From NCBI RefSeq assembly GCF_003201865.1, contig NZ_QJJJ01000004.1, positions 124,001 to 188,000 on the forward strand: a DNA stretch of 64,000 bases, read 5' to 3'. The translations under genes were made by a program, and so were the position numbers. The notes below the pieces were generated by a model. That model was given only the letters and a program-made list of their open reading frames with translations, did not search any database and was not told the DNA's origin. This document shows positions 44,276 through 53,212 of the stretch, in pieces. How positions within the stretch are numbered: position 1 is the stretch's first letter; every line of letters begins with the position of its first letter. The DNA comes from Methylobacterium sp. B4 (GTDB taxonomy: Bacteria; Pseudomonadota; Alphaproteobacteria; Rhizobiales; Beijerinckiaceae).

Positions 44276-46627
44276 TCAGGTGCTGAGCTGGTCGCGCAGC
44301 GGCAACTCGCGCACGCGCCGGCCGGTTGCGGCGAAGACCGCGTTGGCGATGGCCGGCGCGACCGGGGGCACGCCCGGCTCGCCGACGCCGCCGAGCGGGC
44401 TGTCGTAGTCGCTCGAGGGCAGGAGGTGCACCCGCACCGCCTTCGGGGCGGCGTCGATGCGCAGGACCTCGTAGCCGTCGTAGTTTGACTGCTCGGCCCG
44501 GCCGTTCTTGAAGGTGATCTTCGAGGTGAGCGCGAGGCCCATCCCCATGACCACCGCGCCCTCCATCTGGGAGCGGACGCGCTCCGGGTTGACCTGCGGC
44601 CCGCAATCGACGGCGATGTCGATGGCGTGGACCTTCACCCCACCCTTGTCGTCCACCTCCACCTCGGCCGCGACCGCGGTGTAGGTCACGAAGCTGTAGT
44701 GGCCGGCGATGCCGAGACCCCGGCCCTTCTCCAGCTTGCGGCCCCACTTGGCGCCGTCGGCCACCGTCTCGATCACGCGGCGCAGGCGGCCGGTATCGAC
44801 GGGGTAGCGCTTCGGATCCTCGCCGTAATTCCAGACATCGCCCATCTCGGTCGGGTCGATCTTCCGGGCCGGGCCGATGAGTTCGAGCAGGTAATCCTTC
44901 GGATCGCGGCCCGCGGCATGCGCGAGTTCGGCGACGAAGGATTGGATCGCGAAGGCGTGCGGGATGTTCGAGACCGAGCGGAACCAGCCGATCCGGGTAT
45001 GGGCGGCGGCTTCCGGGTTCTCGAACCGCAGGTTCTTCAGGGCGAAGGGGTTGTTCACGAGACCCATGCCCAGCTCGAACGGCAGCTCGTGCTTGGGATC
45101 GGGCGCGAAGATCGAGCCGATCGTCGGCGCGACCGAGCGGTGCAGCCACGCCACCGGCATGCCCTTGTCGTCGAGGCCGGCCTCGATCCACTCCACCGAG
45201 ATGGTGTGGTAGTAGCTATGCTGGATGTCGTCCTCGCGGGTCCAGACCAGCTTGACCGGCGCGCCGTCCATCGCCTGGGAGCAGAGCGCCGCCTCGACCA
45301 CGTAATCGGGCTTGGACTTGCGGCCGAAGCCGCCCCCGAGCAGCGTCACGTTCACCCGCACCTTGTCGGTGGGGAGGTTGAGGCGCTTCATCACCCGGTC
45401 ATGGGCGGCCTGCGGCCCCTGCGTGCAGGCCCAGACCTCACAGGCGCCGTCCTTGATCCGCGCGACCGCGGCCGGGGGCTCCATCGGCGCCTGGGCGAGG
45501 TGGGGCACGAAGTACTCTGCCTCGACCTTCGACTTGGCGCCCTTCATCGCGCCGTCGACGTCGCCTGCGACCCGCACGACCTTGCCGGGCTTGCGCGCGG
45601 CGGCTTCCAGCTCCTTGCGGAAGGCGGTGGTGTCGTAGCCGGCGTTCGGGCCGTCGTCCCAGGTGATCTTGAGAGCCTCGCGGCCCTTCATCGCCGCCCA
45701 GGTATTCTTGGCGATGACGGCGATGCCGCCCAGCGGCATGAACTCGGACGGGATCTCGCCGCCCTCGATCTTGACGATCTTGACGACGCCCGGGACCTTC
45801 TTGGCCTCGCTGTCGTCGAAGGAGACGACCTTGCCGCCGTAGACGGCCGGACGGGCGACGACGGCGTAGAGCATGCCGTCGAGCTTGACGTCGAGGGCGT
45901 AGATCGCCTTGCCGGTGGTGATGTCGCGGTTGTCGATGAGGCCGATCTGGCCCTTGCCGATGTAGCGGAAGGCGTCCGGCTTCTTGAGCTGCACGCTCTC
46001 GCGGGCCGGGACCGGCAGGGAGGCTGCGGCCTCGGCCACCTCGCCGTAGCCGAGCTTGCGCCCCGACTTGGCGTGGGTCAGCACATGGTTCTCGGCCTTC
46101 ACTTCGGAGGCGGGCACGCCCCACTGCTTGGCGGCGGCCTGGACCAGCATCAGCTTGGCGGCGGCACCGACATGGCGGAAGTGCTGGAAGAAGTGGCGCA
46201 GCGAGCGCGAGCCGTCGGTGTCCTCGTTGCCGAAGCGGGTCTCATCGCCCCAGGCCTGGACCACCTTCACCTTCGACCAATCGGCCTCCAGCTCGTCGGC
46301 GACGGTGAAGGCGATCGAGGTGCGAACGCCCTGGCCCATCTCGGAGCGGTGGTTGGTGACGGTGACCGTGCCGTCCTTGGCGATCGAAACGAAGATCTTC
46401 GGGTCGTCGCGCCAGCCGTTGGGCATGCCGTCGGCGCCGAACTTCTTCGCCTTCTGCTCCTCGGTCTGGCCCTCGTCGGCCCGGGCACGGTCCGAGAGCG
46501 ACAGGGCGAGCACGAGGGCGCCCATGCCGCCGATGATGCCGCGGCGGCTGAAATTGTCGATGCGGACGGGTCCGGCCGCGTTCTCGGAGGCGGCGAGTTC
46601 CGCCATCAGCTTGGCTTCGTGAATCAC
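44276..46627 (-). CDS. Xanthine dehydrogenase-family molybdopterin-binding subunit (isoquinoline/aldehyde oxidoreductase beta type)
   Basis: 783 residues from GTG 46627, which overlaps the stop of the small subunit (GTGA). A twin-arginine signal is near residues 25-50 ([25 protein letters not shown]). The large subunit has [56 protein letters not shown] and the catalytic glutamate near the C-terminus in [20 protein letters not shown]. The arrangement of a Tat signal on this subunit and a separate 2Fe-2S subunit is that of periplasmic aldehyde or isoquinoline oxidoreductases. A cytochrome c electron acceptor subunit is not adjacent. Confidence 0.92.
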   Translation of the reverse strand: MIHEAKLMAELAASENAAGPVRIDNFSRRGIIGGMGALVLALSLSDRARADEGQTEEQKAKKFGADGMPNGWRDDPKIFVSIAKDGTVTVTNHRSEMGQGVRTSIAFTVADELEADWSKVKVVQAWGDETRFGNEDTDGSRSLRHFFQHFRHVGAAAKLMLVQAAAKQWGVPASEVKAENHVLTHAKSGRKLGYGEVAEAAASLPVPARESVQLKKPDAFRYIGKGQIGLIDNRDITTGKAIYALDVKLDGMLYAVVARPAVYGGKVVSFDDSEAKKVPGVVKIVKIEGGEIPSEFMPLGGIAVIAKNTWAAMKGREALKITWDDGPNAGYDTTAFRKELEAAARKPGKVVRVAGDVDGAMKGAKSKVEAEYFVPHLAQAPMEPPAAVARIKDGACEVWACTQGPQAAHDRVMKRLNLPTDKVRVNVTLLGGGFGRKSKPDYVVEAALCSQAMDGAPVKLVWTREDDIQHSYYHTISVEWIEAGLDDKGMPVAWLHRSVAPTIGSIFAPDPKHELPFELGMGLVNNPFALKNLRFENPEAAAHTRIGWFRSVSNIPHAFAIQSFVAELAHAAGRDPKDYLLELIGPARKIDPTEMGDVWNYGEDPKRYPVDTGRLRRVIETVADGAKWGRKLEKGRGLGIAGHYSFVTYTAVAAEVEVDDKGGVKVHAIDIAVDCGPQVNPERVRSQMEGAVVMGMGLALTSKITFKNGRAEQSNYDGYEVLRIDAAPKAVRVHLLPSSDYDSPLGGVGEPGVPPVAPAIANAVFAATGRRVRELPLRDQLST

Positions 46628-47103
46628 AGGCGATCTCCCTTGGCGGCGGGCGCCGTCTGGCCGGCGGCCTGATGGATCGCGGCGCGGATGCGCGGATAGG
46701 TGCCGCAGCGGCAGATGTTGCCGCTCATGTTCTCGTCGATCTGCTGATCGGTCGGCTTCGGCGCGTCCTTGAGGAGCGAGGCCGCCTGCATGATCTGGCC
46801 GGTCTGGCAGTAGCCGCACTGCGCCACGTTCAGATCGCGCCACGCCACCTGGACCGGGTGGTTGCCGTCCGGCGAGAGCCCCTCGATCGTGGTGATCTCC
46901 TGGCCTTCCGCCGCGGAGACCGGGGTGATGCAGGACCGCGCCGCGGTGCCGCCGAGATGGACCGTGCAGGCGCCGCACTGGGCGATGCCGCAGCCGAACT
47001 TGGTGCCGGTGAGGCCGAGTTCGTCGCGCAGGTACCACAGCAGCGGCATCTCGGGATCGCCGTCGAAGCTGCGCTCGGCTCCGTTGACCGTGAGTTTTAT
47101 CAT
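46624..47103 (-). CDS. (2Fe-2S)-binding subunit of molybdenum hydroxylase
   Basis: 159 residues from ATG 47103. The plant-type cluster ligands are in [16 protein letters not shown] followed by ARSC, and the second cluster is [16 protein letters not shown] and [15 protein letters not shown]. It passes electrons from the molybdenum cofactor subunit to an outside acceptor. It is the first gene of the two-gene operon; no signal peptide of its own, as expected if it is exported with the Tat-borne large subunit. Confidence 0.94.
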   Translation of the reverse strand: MIKLTVNGAERSFDGDPEMPLLWYLRDELGLTGTKFGCGIAQCGACTVHLGGTAARSCITPVSAAEGQEITTIEGLSPDGNHPVQVAWRDLNVAQCGYCQTGQIMQAASLLKDAPKPTDQQIDENMSGNICRCGTYPRIRAAIHQAAGQTAPAAKGDRL

Positions 47104-47570
47104 TGTGCCATCTACCGTTTCAGGGTGATGCCGGACATGCGGATGGGAGCCCTTCCGCAGGCCGGCCGTCGATTCCAAACCCCATCATGCCTGTTCGGGA
47201 CCCGTCCGAAGGCCCGTCGAGCGGGTGGTTCGGGCCCGAGGGGCCGGTACGGACGCGACGCGCCTATCCGGCTCTTCGTTGATTGTGCTCGCACGGCGTC
47301 GCGGGGGACGGCGGTTCACCGGTCCGGCGCGGCGGTACGGAGGAACGCGAAAACACTCGCGCCCAGGATCGAAGCCGCGGGCAGGAGCCACGACGCGAGA
47401 CCGGTCCGGCCCCGTTTGCATTCGATATTTTGGAATTAATCAGAACTGGGATGCTGTGGCAATCAACCATGATAGCCCGCGGACCGGCATCCGCCCCCTC
47501 CGCGCCGGGTCCGAGCAGGCACGGGCAACGGTCTGTGCGGGCGCGCACATCGCCCGCGCGGGCGACGGCT
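47104..47570. other. Intergenic region upstream of the molybdenum hydroxylase
   Basis: About 470 bp. Open frames here have no family features and all lie antisense to each other. The part next to 47103 should carry the promoter of the hydroxylase operon. A short AT-rich patch occurs at 47420-47450 (CGATATTTTGGAATTAATCA). I see no repeat, tRNA or strong hairpin. Confidence 0.45.
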
Positions 47571-47921
47571 TCAGAGCCGATGCCGCTTCGGCTCGGCCTT
47601 CGCCGCCTCGGGCAGGGCAGCGTACCATTCCGCGTAGGGCGTGTTGTGGATCATCCGGCGGTTCTGGTCGGGGGTGCCGTCCGTCCACCAGACCGGGCCG
47701 CGCTCGCCCAGACCGTGCTTGGCGAGATCCACCGCCGCGCGGGCGCGCCGCAGCGCCTCTTCCTCGCCGGAGCGCTTGGCCGCCCGCACGGCGCGGCGGG
47801 CATCCATCAGGTCGCGGACCAGCCGGTCGCGCTGCACCGGTTCGAGGTCGGGCCGGTGGCGGCGCCACAGCCGGCCGTGGACCACGATGTAGCGCCCGTC
47901 CGGCGTCTCCAGCACGCGCAT
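47571..47921 (-). CDS. Conserved hypothetical protein
   Basis: 116 residues from ATG 47921, with GGGAG seven bases upstream. It begins MRVLETPDGRYIVVHGRLWRR, is highly basic and helical in the middle (RRAVRAAKRSGEEEALRRARAAV), and contains a tryptophan-rich piece, GPVWWTDGTPDQNRRMIHNTPYAEWY. Similar small proteins occur in related bacteria as unknowns. It is likely co-transcribed with the small acidic gene at 47945-48127, which is just upstream. Confidence 0.8.
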   Translation of the reverse strand: MRVLETPDGRYIVVHGRLWRRHRPDLEPVQRDRLVRDLMDARRAVRAAKRSGEEEALRRARAAVDLAKHGLGERGPVWWTDGTPDQNRRMIHNTPYAEWYAALPEAAKAEPKRHRL

Positions 47922-47944
47922 CGGCGCTCCCTTCGGCCCGGTCG

Positions 47945-48127
47945 TCAGGCGAAATCGCCGATGTCGTCGGCCACGGCGTCGGGCGCCGTCACCGAGGCGT
48001 GGCCGTCCTGCCAGAGACGATGCGCGTCCGAGCCCGTCGGATGGGGATTGTGCTCGGGCCCCTCGCTGCGCTCGGCCGCCCGCCGGCCGTCGAGATAGGC
48101 CGGCTCGTTCACCGCGTCTTGGTCCAT
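47945..48127 (-). CDS. Small acidic hypothetical protein
   Basis: 60 residues from ATG 48127, which has GGGAGGGCGGCC upstream. The chain is acidic and polar (NEPAYLDGRRAAERSEGPEHNPHPTGSD), probably disordered, with no cysteine and no membrane segment. Its stop is 23 bp from the start of the next gene on the same strand. Confidence 0.65.
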   Translation of the reverse strand: MDQDAVNEPAYLDGRRAAERSEGPEHNPHPTGSDAHRLWQDGHASVTAPDAVADDIGDFA

Positions 48128-48411
48128 GGGGCCGCCCTCCCGCTCATCTGCCGCGAATCTACCGCTCCGTGCAGTTCCGGCGAGAGGGGTAGCACGATAA
48201 CCGATGCAGACGGATTCACACTGTCGGCACGCCGCCGGCGTCGTTCGGGCGGCGTTCACCTCTCCGCCCTTCAGGCTGAGCCAAGCGGCGCCTGTCGCCG
48301 CTCGCACTTCGCGGCGCGACGGGCGTTTCGTGAGTGTCGAACACGGCCGGTGCCGCCGCGGAAGCGGTCGGTCCGGTCACGCACCAATCAGTACGGCCCC
48401 GAGGACGCCCG

Positions 48412-48666
48412 ATGAGTCGCCTGGACGAATTGAAGAACGACCCCGCCTTCCGCCAAGCCGCCCTCGCGGTGCGCGGCGCGGCCAGCACCCTGAGCGGGCG
48501 GGCGATGACGCACGAGGAGGCGGAGCTGCTGGTGAGCTTCGCACTCGCGACCTACGCCAATGCCGGAGGCCTGTCCGAGCCGAGCCTGAGCCGGCTCGCC
48601 CGCTTTGCCGGCAAGGTCGAGCCGGATGCGAGCTTCGAGAGCCATGAGAGCATGATGAAGCACTGA
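48412..48666 (+). CDS. Small hypothetical protein
   Basis: 84 residues from ATG 48412 with GAGGA seven bases upstream. The sequence is helical with no signal or membrane part: LDELKNDPAFRQAALAVRGAAST, then LVSFALATYANAGGLSEPSLSRLARFAGKVEP. Not recognised. It is convergent with the PEPC-like gene, whose stop is 32 bp beyond. Confidence 0.65.
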   Translation: MSRLDELKNDPAFRQAALAVRGAASTLSGRAMTHEEAELLVSFALATYANAGGLSEPSLSRLARFAGKVEPDASFESHESMMKH

Positions 48667-48698
48667 GTTGGTCGCGGGCGGCGCTGCCGCCCGCCCCG

Positions 48699-51656
48699 TC
48701 AGCCGAAGGCGCCGACCTCGTGCTGGATGATCCCCGAGATCTCCCGCACCCGCTCGAACATCCGCCGGATCGGCCCGAACAGGGTGTTGTGCTCGGTCTC
48801 GTAGGTGCCGACGTCGCGCGGGCCCGGCGGCTCGCCGAAATTGAGGCCGAGCGTCGGGTCGGGCGTGACCGGGAAGACCTCGTCGAGGAGCTGCAGGCAG
48901 CCGTCGATGTCGAGGCGCAGGAATCGCTCCAGCAGCGCCTCTCGGGTCAGGCCCGCCTGGGGCCGGAAGCCGGGAATGTGGGCGGCCAGGAACCAGATCC
49001 GGTGGATCAGCGAGAGGCGGATCGCGTGGAGCAGGGTCAGCCGGCTCGACATGCTGGCCAGATCCGGCGCCGCGGTCTGGAGCGAGAGCCCGTCCCGGGT
49101 GAGCCGCCCGAACAGCCGGCGCAGGTCCGGGGCGAGGTTCAGCCGCTCCAGGGCGGCGGCGATGGTGAGGAGTTCGTCGCGCCGCGCGTCGCGGCGGGTG
49201 CGGCGGGCGCGCTCCAGCCATACCGCCGGGTCGAGCGTGTCGATATAGGCGCGCATCACGTCGAGATCGCCGACGCTGGCGGCGTGCTGCACGAGGCGGA
49301 AGGCGCGCGAGAACCGCACCGAGTTCGCCCGCATGTGGCGGAACAGCTCCGGCGCCCGGTGGGCGGCGCGGCCGACGCCGTGCAGCGAGTTGGCGAGATA
49401 GCCGAGCTGCTGCAGGATCGCGTTGTTGGGGATCGCCCGCATCTGGCGCGGATGGGTGATCGCCGCGGGGCCTCCCCCGTCCGACTGGCGCGCGACGGGC
49501 CGCGAGCCGGTGCGGTCGATCAGGCTCGGGCCGAAGGTGCCGAGCAAAGCCGCGTAGCCACGGTCATCCACCAGGGCTTCCATGTCCTGGCGCACGACGC
49601 GGAAGAACTCGGCGGCGAAATCGGCCTCCTCGTAGATCGGGTCGGCGCCGGGCGCGGCGGCCTTGCCGTCGTTGAGGGCGTAATCGGCGAAGGCGTCGTC
49701 CTCGGTGAGCGTGTCGGCGAAGACGTGCTCGGCGATGCGCGCCACGGAGGCGCCCGCCAGTTCGGGCGAGCCGAACATCAGGTAGCCGTCCGAGCCCTGG
49801 AAGCTCGATTCCAGGCGCTCGCGGATGCCCGCGCTCGCGTTGCGCAGGCGGGAATCCTCCGGCGCGAGATAGGCGAGGCGGTCGCGCAAGCTGGTCGGGT
49901 GGGCACCCCGGCCGATCGACTCGCCGTGGGTGTCGAAGATCACGAGCTCGATGTCGGACAGCCCGTTCTGCGTCATCAGCTCGGTGATGCGCAGGCGCAG
50001 GCGCTCGATCCAGAAGGTGGCCGCGAGCTGGCCGACATAGCGCCCGGAATCCGAGTAGCCGAACTGGACCGAGAGCCGGCCGAGGCGCTTGAGGTGGTTG
50101 CGCCAGTGCGGGTTGCGCAGGGCGTCGTCGAGGACGCGGATGCCCTGTTCGAGCGCGCTCGCCGTCTCGAACAGCGGCGTGATCTCCAGCTTGTCCGAGA
50201 TGCCGTAATGGCGCGCGAGCCAGAGCGCGGCGAGCAGGGTGTAACCGGTCTCGGTCTCGGCGATGAGGAAGCGCACCGGGTGCGTGCCGTCGACATGCTT
50301 GAGGATCTGCGTGATCGTCATCATCAGCCGGGCGGCCGAGGCCCGCTCGGCGGCCAGGGCCCCGAAATCGACGGGCACGGGGCGCACGTCGTTGAGCAGG
50401 GTGTGGACCGCCGAGAGATGCGAGCGGCGCTGGGCCGCGTCCGTCGGCTCTCCCTCCAGGTCGATCACGCGGCGCACCGCGTTGTGGATCTGGCTGGCGT
50501 TGAGCCGGAAATGCGGCAGGGCGTTCGAGAGGCCGTGGGCGGCGACCCCGGAGCGCAGCACCGCGATGGCGCGGCGGTCCGCGTCGGTCTCGGCGGCGCC
50601 GATCGCGGCGGCGAGCCCGGCCAGGATCGGCCCGGCATCGGTCTGCGCCCGGTCGCGCTCGATGATGAGGGCGAGGGCGAAGCGGTGGACCGCCTCCAGC
50701 GAGGGCTTGGTGCCGAGCAGCGGTGCGCCCGCGAGCTGACGCTCGACGGCGGCGAGCGCCCCCGCGGTCAGCTCCCGCACGACCCGGGTCGCGGGGATGT
50801 CGGGCAGGTCGCGCAGAAGCCGGTCGAACTGCATGCGCTTCGAAATCAGCCGGTAGCGCATCGTGTCCCACCAGCCGATATCGGTACGGCCGTCGGTATC
50901 GCAGCCGACCCAGCTCGCGATGGCGAGCGGCTTCGGGACCAGCTCGGTCCAGCGGTCCGGCCAGCGCGCGCGCGCGGCGTCGAGGATCGCGGCGTTGAGC
51001 CCGTCGATGGCGGCGCGGCCGTGATTGGCGGCGGTACAGGCCTGCTCGAACTCGTCGTCGAGGCTGATCTGCGGGTCGGGCCGGGTCGAGCGGGCGGCGG
51101 CCTCGCCGATGAGCGGCGCGCGCGTCTCCGGCTCGGCGACCGAGGCGGCGCGCGCGATCAGGCCGGCCACGGCCCGCGGCATGCCGAAGGTCGGGTGGGC
51201 GGTGAACACCGCCGCGAAGGCGGTGCGGCCGACGCGCTCGCGGAACGTCTCGAAGTCGCCCGATCCCCGCGCCGTAGCGGCGACGAGCCGGCCGGCGAGG
51301 TCGGCGACGGTCGAGCCCTCGCCCGCGGCGTCCCCGTCGAGGCCGACATAGGCGCGCAGCCGCTCGGCGCGGTCCGCGAGCGCCCGCCGCCGCAGGCCGG
51401 CGAGCAGGGCATCGAGGTCCGATTCGCCGATCTCGTCCCGGTCGAGCCGGCGGGTGATGGCCAGCGTCACGGCGAGGACGGGATTGCGGAAGGGATCCTC
51501 GCTCGCCTGCTCGCGGGTCTTGGCCACGAGGTCGAGGAGTTCGGCCTCCAGATCGCCGGGGGGCTGTGCGGCGTGTCCGGCCTGGGCCAGCGTCGTCCGG
51601 CGGGGCGGGGCGGCGGGCTCGTGCGCCGGGGGGGCGGATCGATCTTCGAGGGGCAT
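48699..51656 (-). CDS. ppc: Divergent phosphoenolpyruvate carboxylase
   Basis: 985 residues from ATG 51656. Relative to E. coli Ppc several active-site blocks are kept: the histidine in VFTAHPT, metal ligands in LFET and FGYSDSG, SIGRG, GSRP and MRAIP. Others are changed: HPTE reads HPTF, GGDRDGNP reads GCDTDGRT, and the FHGRGG part of the catalytic loop reads FDTHGE so the first loop arginine is lost. The C-terminal R-N-T-G is replaced by GAFG. It may carboxylate PEP to oxaloacetate with different kinetics or allostery, or have taken another role. It is a lone gene, divergent from 51807. Confidence 0.8.
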   Translation of the reverse strand: MPLEDRSAPPAHEPAAPPRRTTLAQAGHAAQPPGDLEAELLDLVAKTREQASEDPFRNPVLAVTLAITRRLDRDEIGESDLDALLAGLRRRALADRAERLRAYVGLDGDAAGEGSTVADLAGRLVAATARGSGDFETFRERVGRTAFAAVFTAHPTFGMPRAVAGLIARAASVAEPETRAPLIGEAAARSTRPDPQISLDDEFEQACTAANHGRAAIDGLNAAILDAARARWPDRWTELVPKPLAIASWVGCDTDGRTDIGWWDTMRYRLISKRMQFDRLLRDLPDIPATRVVRELTAGALAAVERQLAGAPLLGTKPSLEAVHRFALALIIERDRAQTDAGPILAGLAAAIGAAETDADRRAIAVLRSGVAAHGLSNALPHFRLNASQIHNAVRRVIDLEGEPTDAAQRRSHLSAVHTLLNDVRPVPVDFGALAAERASAARLMMTITQILKHVDGTHPVRFLIAETETGYTLLAALWLARHYGISDKLEITPLFETASALEQGIRVLDDALRNPHWRNHLKRLGRLSVQFGYSDSGRYVGQLAATFWIERLRLRITELMTQNGLSDIELVIFDTHGESIGRGAHPTSLRDRLAYLAPEDSRLRNASAGIRERLESSFQGSDGYLMFGSPELAGASVARIAEHVFADTLTEDDAFADYALNDGKAAAPGADPIYEEADFAAEFFRVVRQDMEALVDDRGYAALLGTFGPSLIDRTGSRPVARQSDGGGPAAITHPRQMRAIPNNAILQQLGYLANSLHGVGRAAHRAPELFRHMRANSVRFSRAFRLVQHAASVGDLDVMRAYIDTLDPAVWLERARRTRRDARRDELLTIAAALERLNLAPDLRRLFGRLTRDGLSLQTAAPDLASMSSRLTLLHAIRLSLIHRIWFLAAHIPGFRPQAGLTREALLERFLRLDIDGCLQLLDEVFPVTPDPTLGLNFGEPPGPRDVGTYETEHNTLFGPIRRMFERVREISGIIQHEVGAFG

Positions 51657-51806
51657 CGAACGTTCCTGAGCGTGAGCGGCCGGTGACCGTCGGACGACGA
51701 CGCGGTTCTCACCCTTCGGCCCGCAACGCAAGGACCGTTCCTCACGGGGGACCCGCCCTGCGCACAGGTGCAACGGCGCGCGAACCGGTCTAGGGTCGGC
51801 CCGATC

Positions 51807-52256
51807 ATGGAAACCCTGGTGATCCTGGCCGCCGCGGCGGCGACCCTGCTCGCCTGCCTCTTCGTGGCGACGCTTTCCAAGGGTCCGGGACGGCCGCCCC
51901 TCCGCCTCCCCCGGGAGGAGGAGTGGGACGACGACGCCGAGGCGGTCTCGAAGATGCTGACGCCGACCCAGGCCAGTCCGATCGACCGGACGGCGCAGGT
52001 GCTCGACGCCCGCACCTCCGCTTTCGAGGCCGGCGCCGGGGACCACGGTCGCCGAGGCGCCGATCCCCGGATCATCGACGGCCACGTGATCGAGGGCGGT
52101 CGCGCTGCCGCCGAACCCCGAACCTTCGATCCCGAAGAACTCGATAGCCGGATGCTCGATCAACTTCTCGACCAGCAGAACCGCGAATTGAAGCGCCTGG
52201 AGGAGCGGGACGGACCACCGCCCTCCCCCGAAGCCCGGGACCGGACCGCACGATGA
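51807..52256 (+). CDS. Hypothetical single-pass membrane protein
   Basis: 149 residues from ATG 51807. It starts with a membrane anchor (METLVILAAAAATLLACLFVATL) and continues as an acidic, mostly disordered cytoplasmic or periplasmic chain ending in a helical part, ELDSRMLDQLLDQQNRELKRLEERD. Its stop overlaps the next start (ATGA), beginning a string of four plus-strand genes with overlapping ends. No family recognised. Confidence 0.7.
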   Translation: METLVILAAAAATLLACLFVATLSKGPGRPPLRLPREEEWDDDAEAVSKMLTPTQASPIDRTAQVLDARTSAFEAGAGDHGRRGADPRIIDGHVIEGGRAAAEPRTFDPEELDSRMLDQLLDQQNRELKRLEERDGPPPSPEARDRTAR

Positions 52257-53212
52257 CGCGGGCCGGCCTGATCGCGGCCGCCGCGGCGGCCTGGATGTCG
52301 CTCGCCCCTGCCGCTCGCGCGCAGGAGGAGGCTCCCGCGGTCGCGCCCGAGGAGGCGGCACAGGAAGCGCCCAAGCGCAAGCCGCGGCCCAAGCCGAAAC
52401 CGAAGCCGCAGGCCAAGCCCCAAGAAAAACCTAGCGAGAAACTTGGCGAGAAACCCGGCGAGAAGCCGGCCGAGAAACCGGCGGAGGCGGGTGCGCCGGA
52501 GGCCAAGCCGTCCGCCGCCGGCCCGGCCCGAACCCCGGCTCCCGCATCGCGGCCCGCGCCGGAGGCGCCGACGCCTCCCGCCAATCCGATCCCCGCGGCG
52601 GGGTCGGCGATGAACTTCGCCACGCCGCCGGTCGTCTGCGAGCCGGGCCAGGCCGTGCACTATCAGGGCGCCAAGAATGCGGAACTGTGGGTGACGCGCA
52701 GCGGCACGATCACCATCGACAACCCGCTGCGCCCGCTCACCCCCGACGTGACCCGCGTGCTGCAGGTCGTCGTCGGCAGCAAGGTGGCCACCGCCTACGG
52801 GCCGGACGTGCTGTCGCTGCGCCGCGGCGGTTCCCCCGCCACTCTGGAGGGCACCATCGGCGGCAGGATCCAGTGGGACGCCTCCCTGCTGGCACTGCCC
52901 GACAGCCTGCCGATCAACACCGAGACCGGCCAGCCCCTGGCGGAGCTGCGCTTCCACGAATGCGGCACCGCGCCGTCGGCCAAGCTCCTGCCGCCGCCCA
53001 AGGCCCGCCGGATGGCCCCCACGCCGGAGGTGGTCGCCGCGGAGGCGGAGAAGGCGGAGAAAGCCGCCAAGGCCGCGGCGAGGGCCGCCGTGAAGCCCGA
53101 CCGCGCCAAGCCTGCGGCCCGGAATCCGGCCGGGCAAATCGCGCCTCCGGCCGCCGGCCTGCCGCCGCCGCGCGCACCCGGCCTGCAATTGCCGCAGGGG
53201 GCGATCCCCTGA
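52253..53212 (+). CDS. Hypothetical secreted protein with Lys/Pro/Glu-rich repeats
   Basis: 319 residues. The signal peptide is MTRAGLIAAAAAAWMSLAPAARA-QE. Next comes a long low-complexity tract of PKPKPKPQAKP and EKP repeats (residues 35-115), a folded central part (VVCEPGQAVHYQGAKNAELWV to LRFHECG, with two cysteines), and an Ala/Lys/Pro tail. The tract resembles periplasm-spanning spacers such as that of TonB, but no TonB domain is seen. Function unknown; translation is probably coupled with the genes on both sides. Confidence 0.72.
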   Translation: MTRAGLIAAAAAAWMSLAPAARAQEEAPAVAPEEAAQEAPKRKPRPKPKPKPQAKPQEKPSEKLGEKPGEKPAEKPAEAGAPEAKPSAAGPARTPAPASRPAPEAPTPPANPIPAAGSAMNFATPPVVCEPGQAVHYQGAKNAELWVTRSGTITIDNPLRPLTPDVTRVLQVVVGSKVATAYGPDVLSLRRGGSPATLEGTIGGRIQWDASLLALPDSLPINTETGQPLAELRFHECGTAPSAKLLPPPKARRMAPTPEVVAAEAEKAEKAAKAAARAAVKPDRAKPAARNPAGQIAPPAAGLPPPRAPGLQLPQGAIP

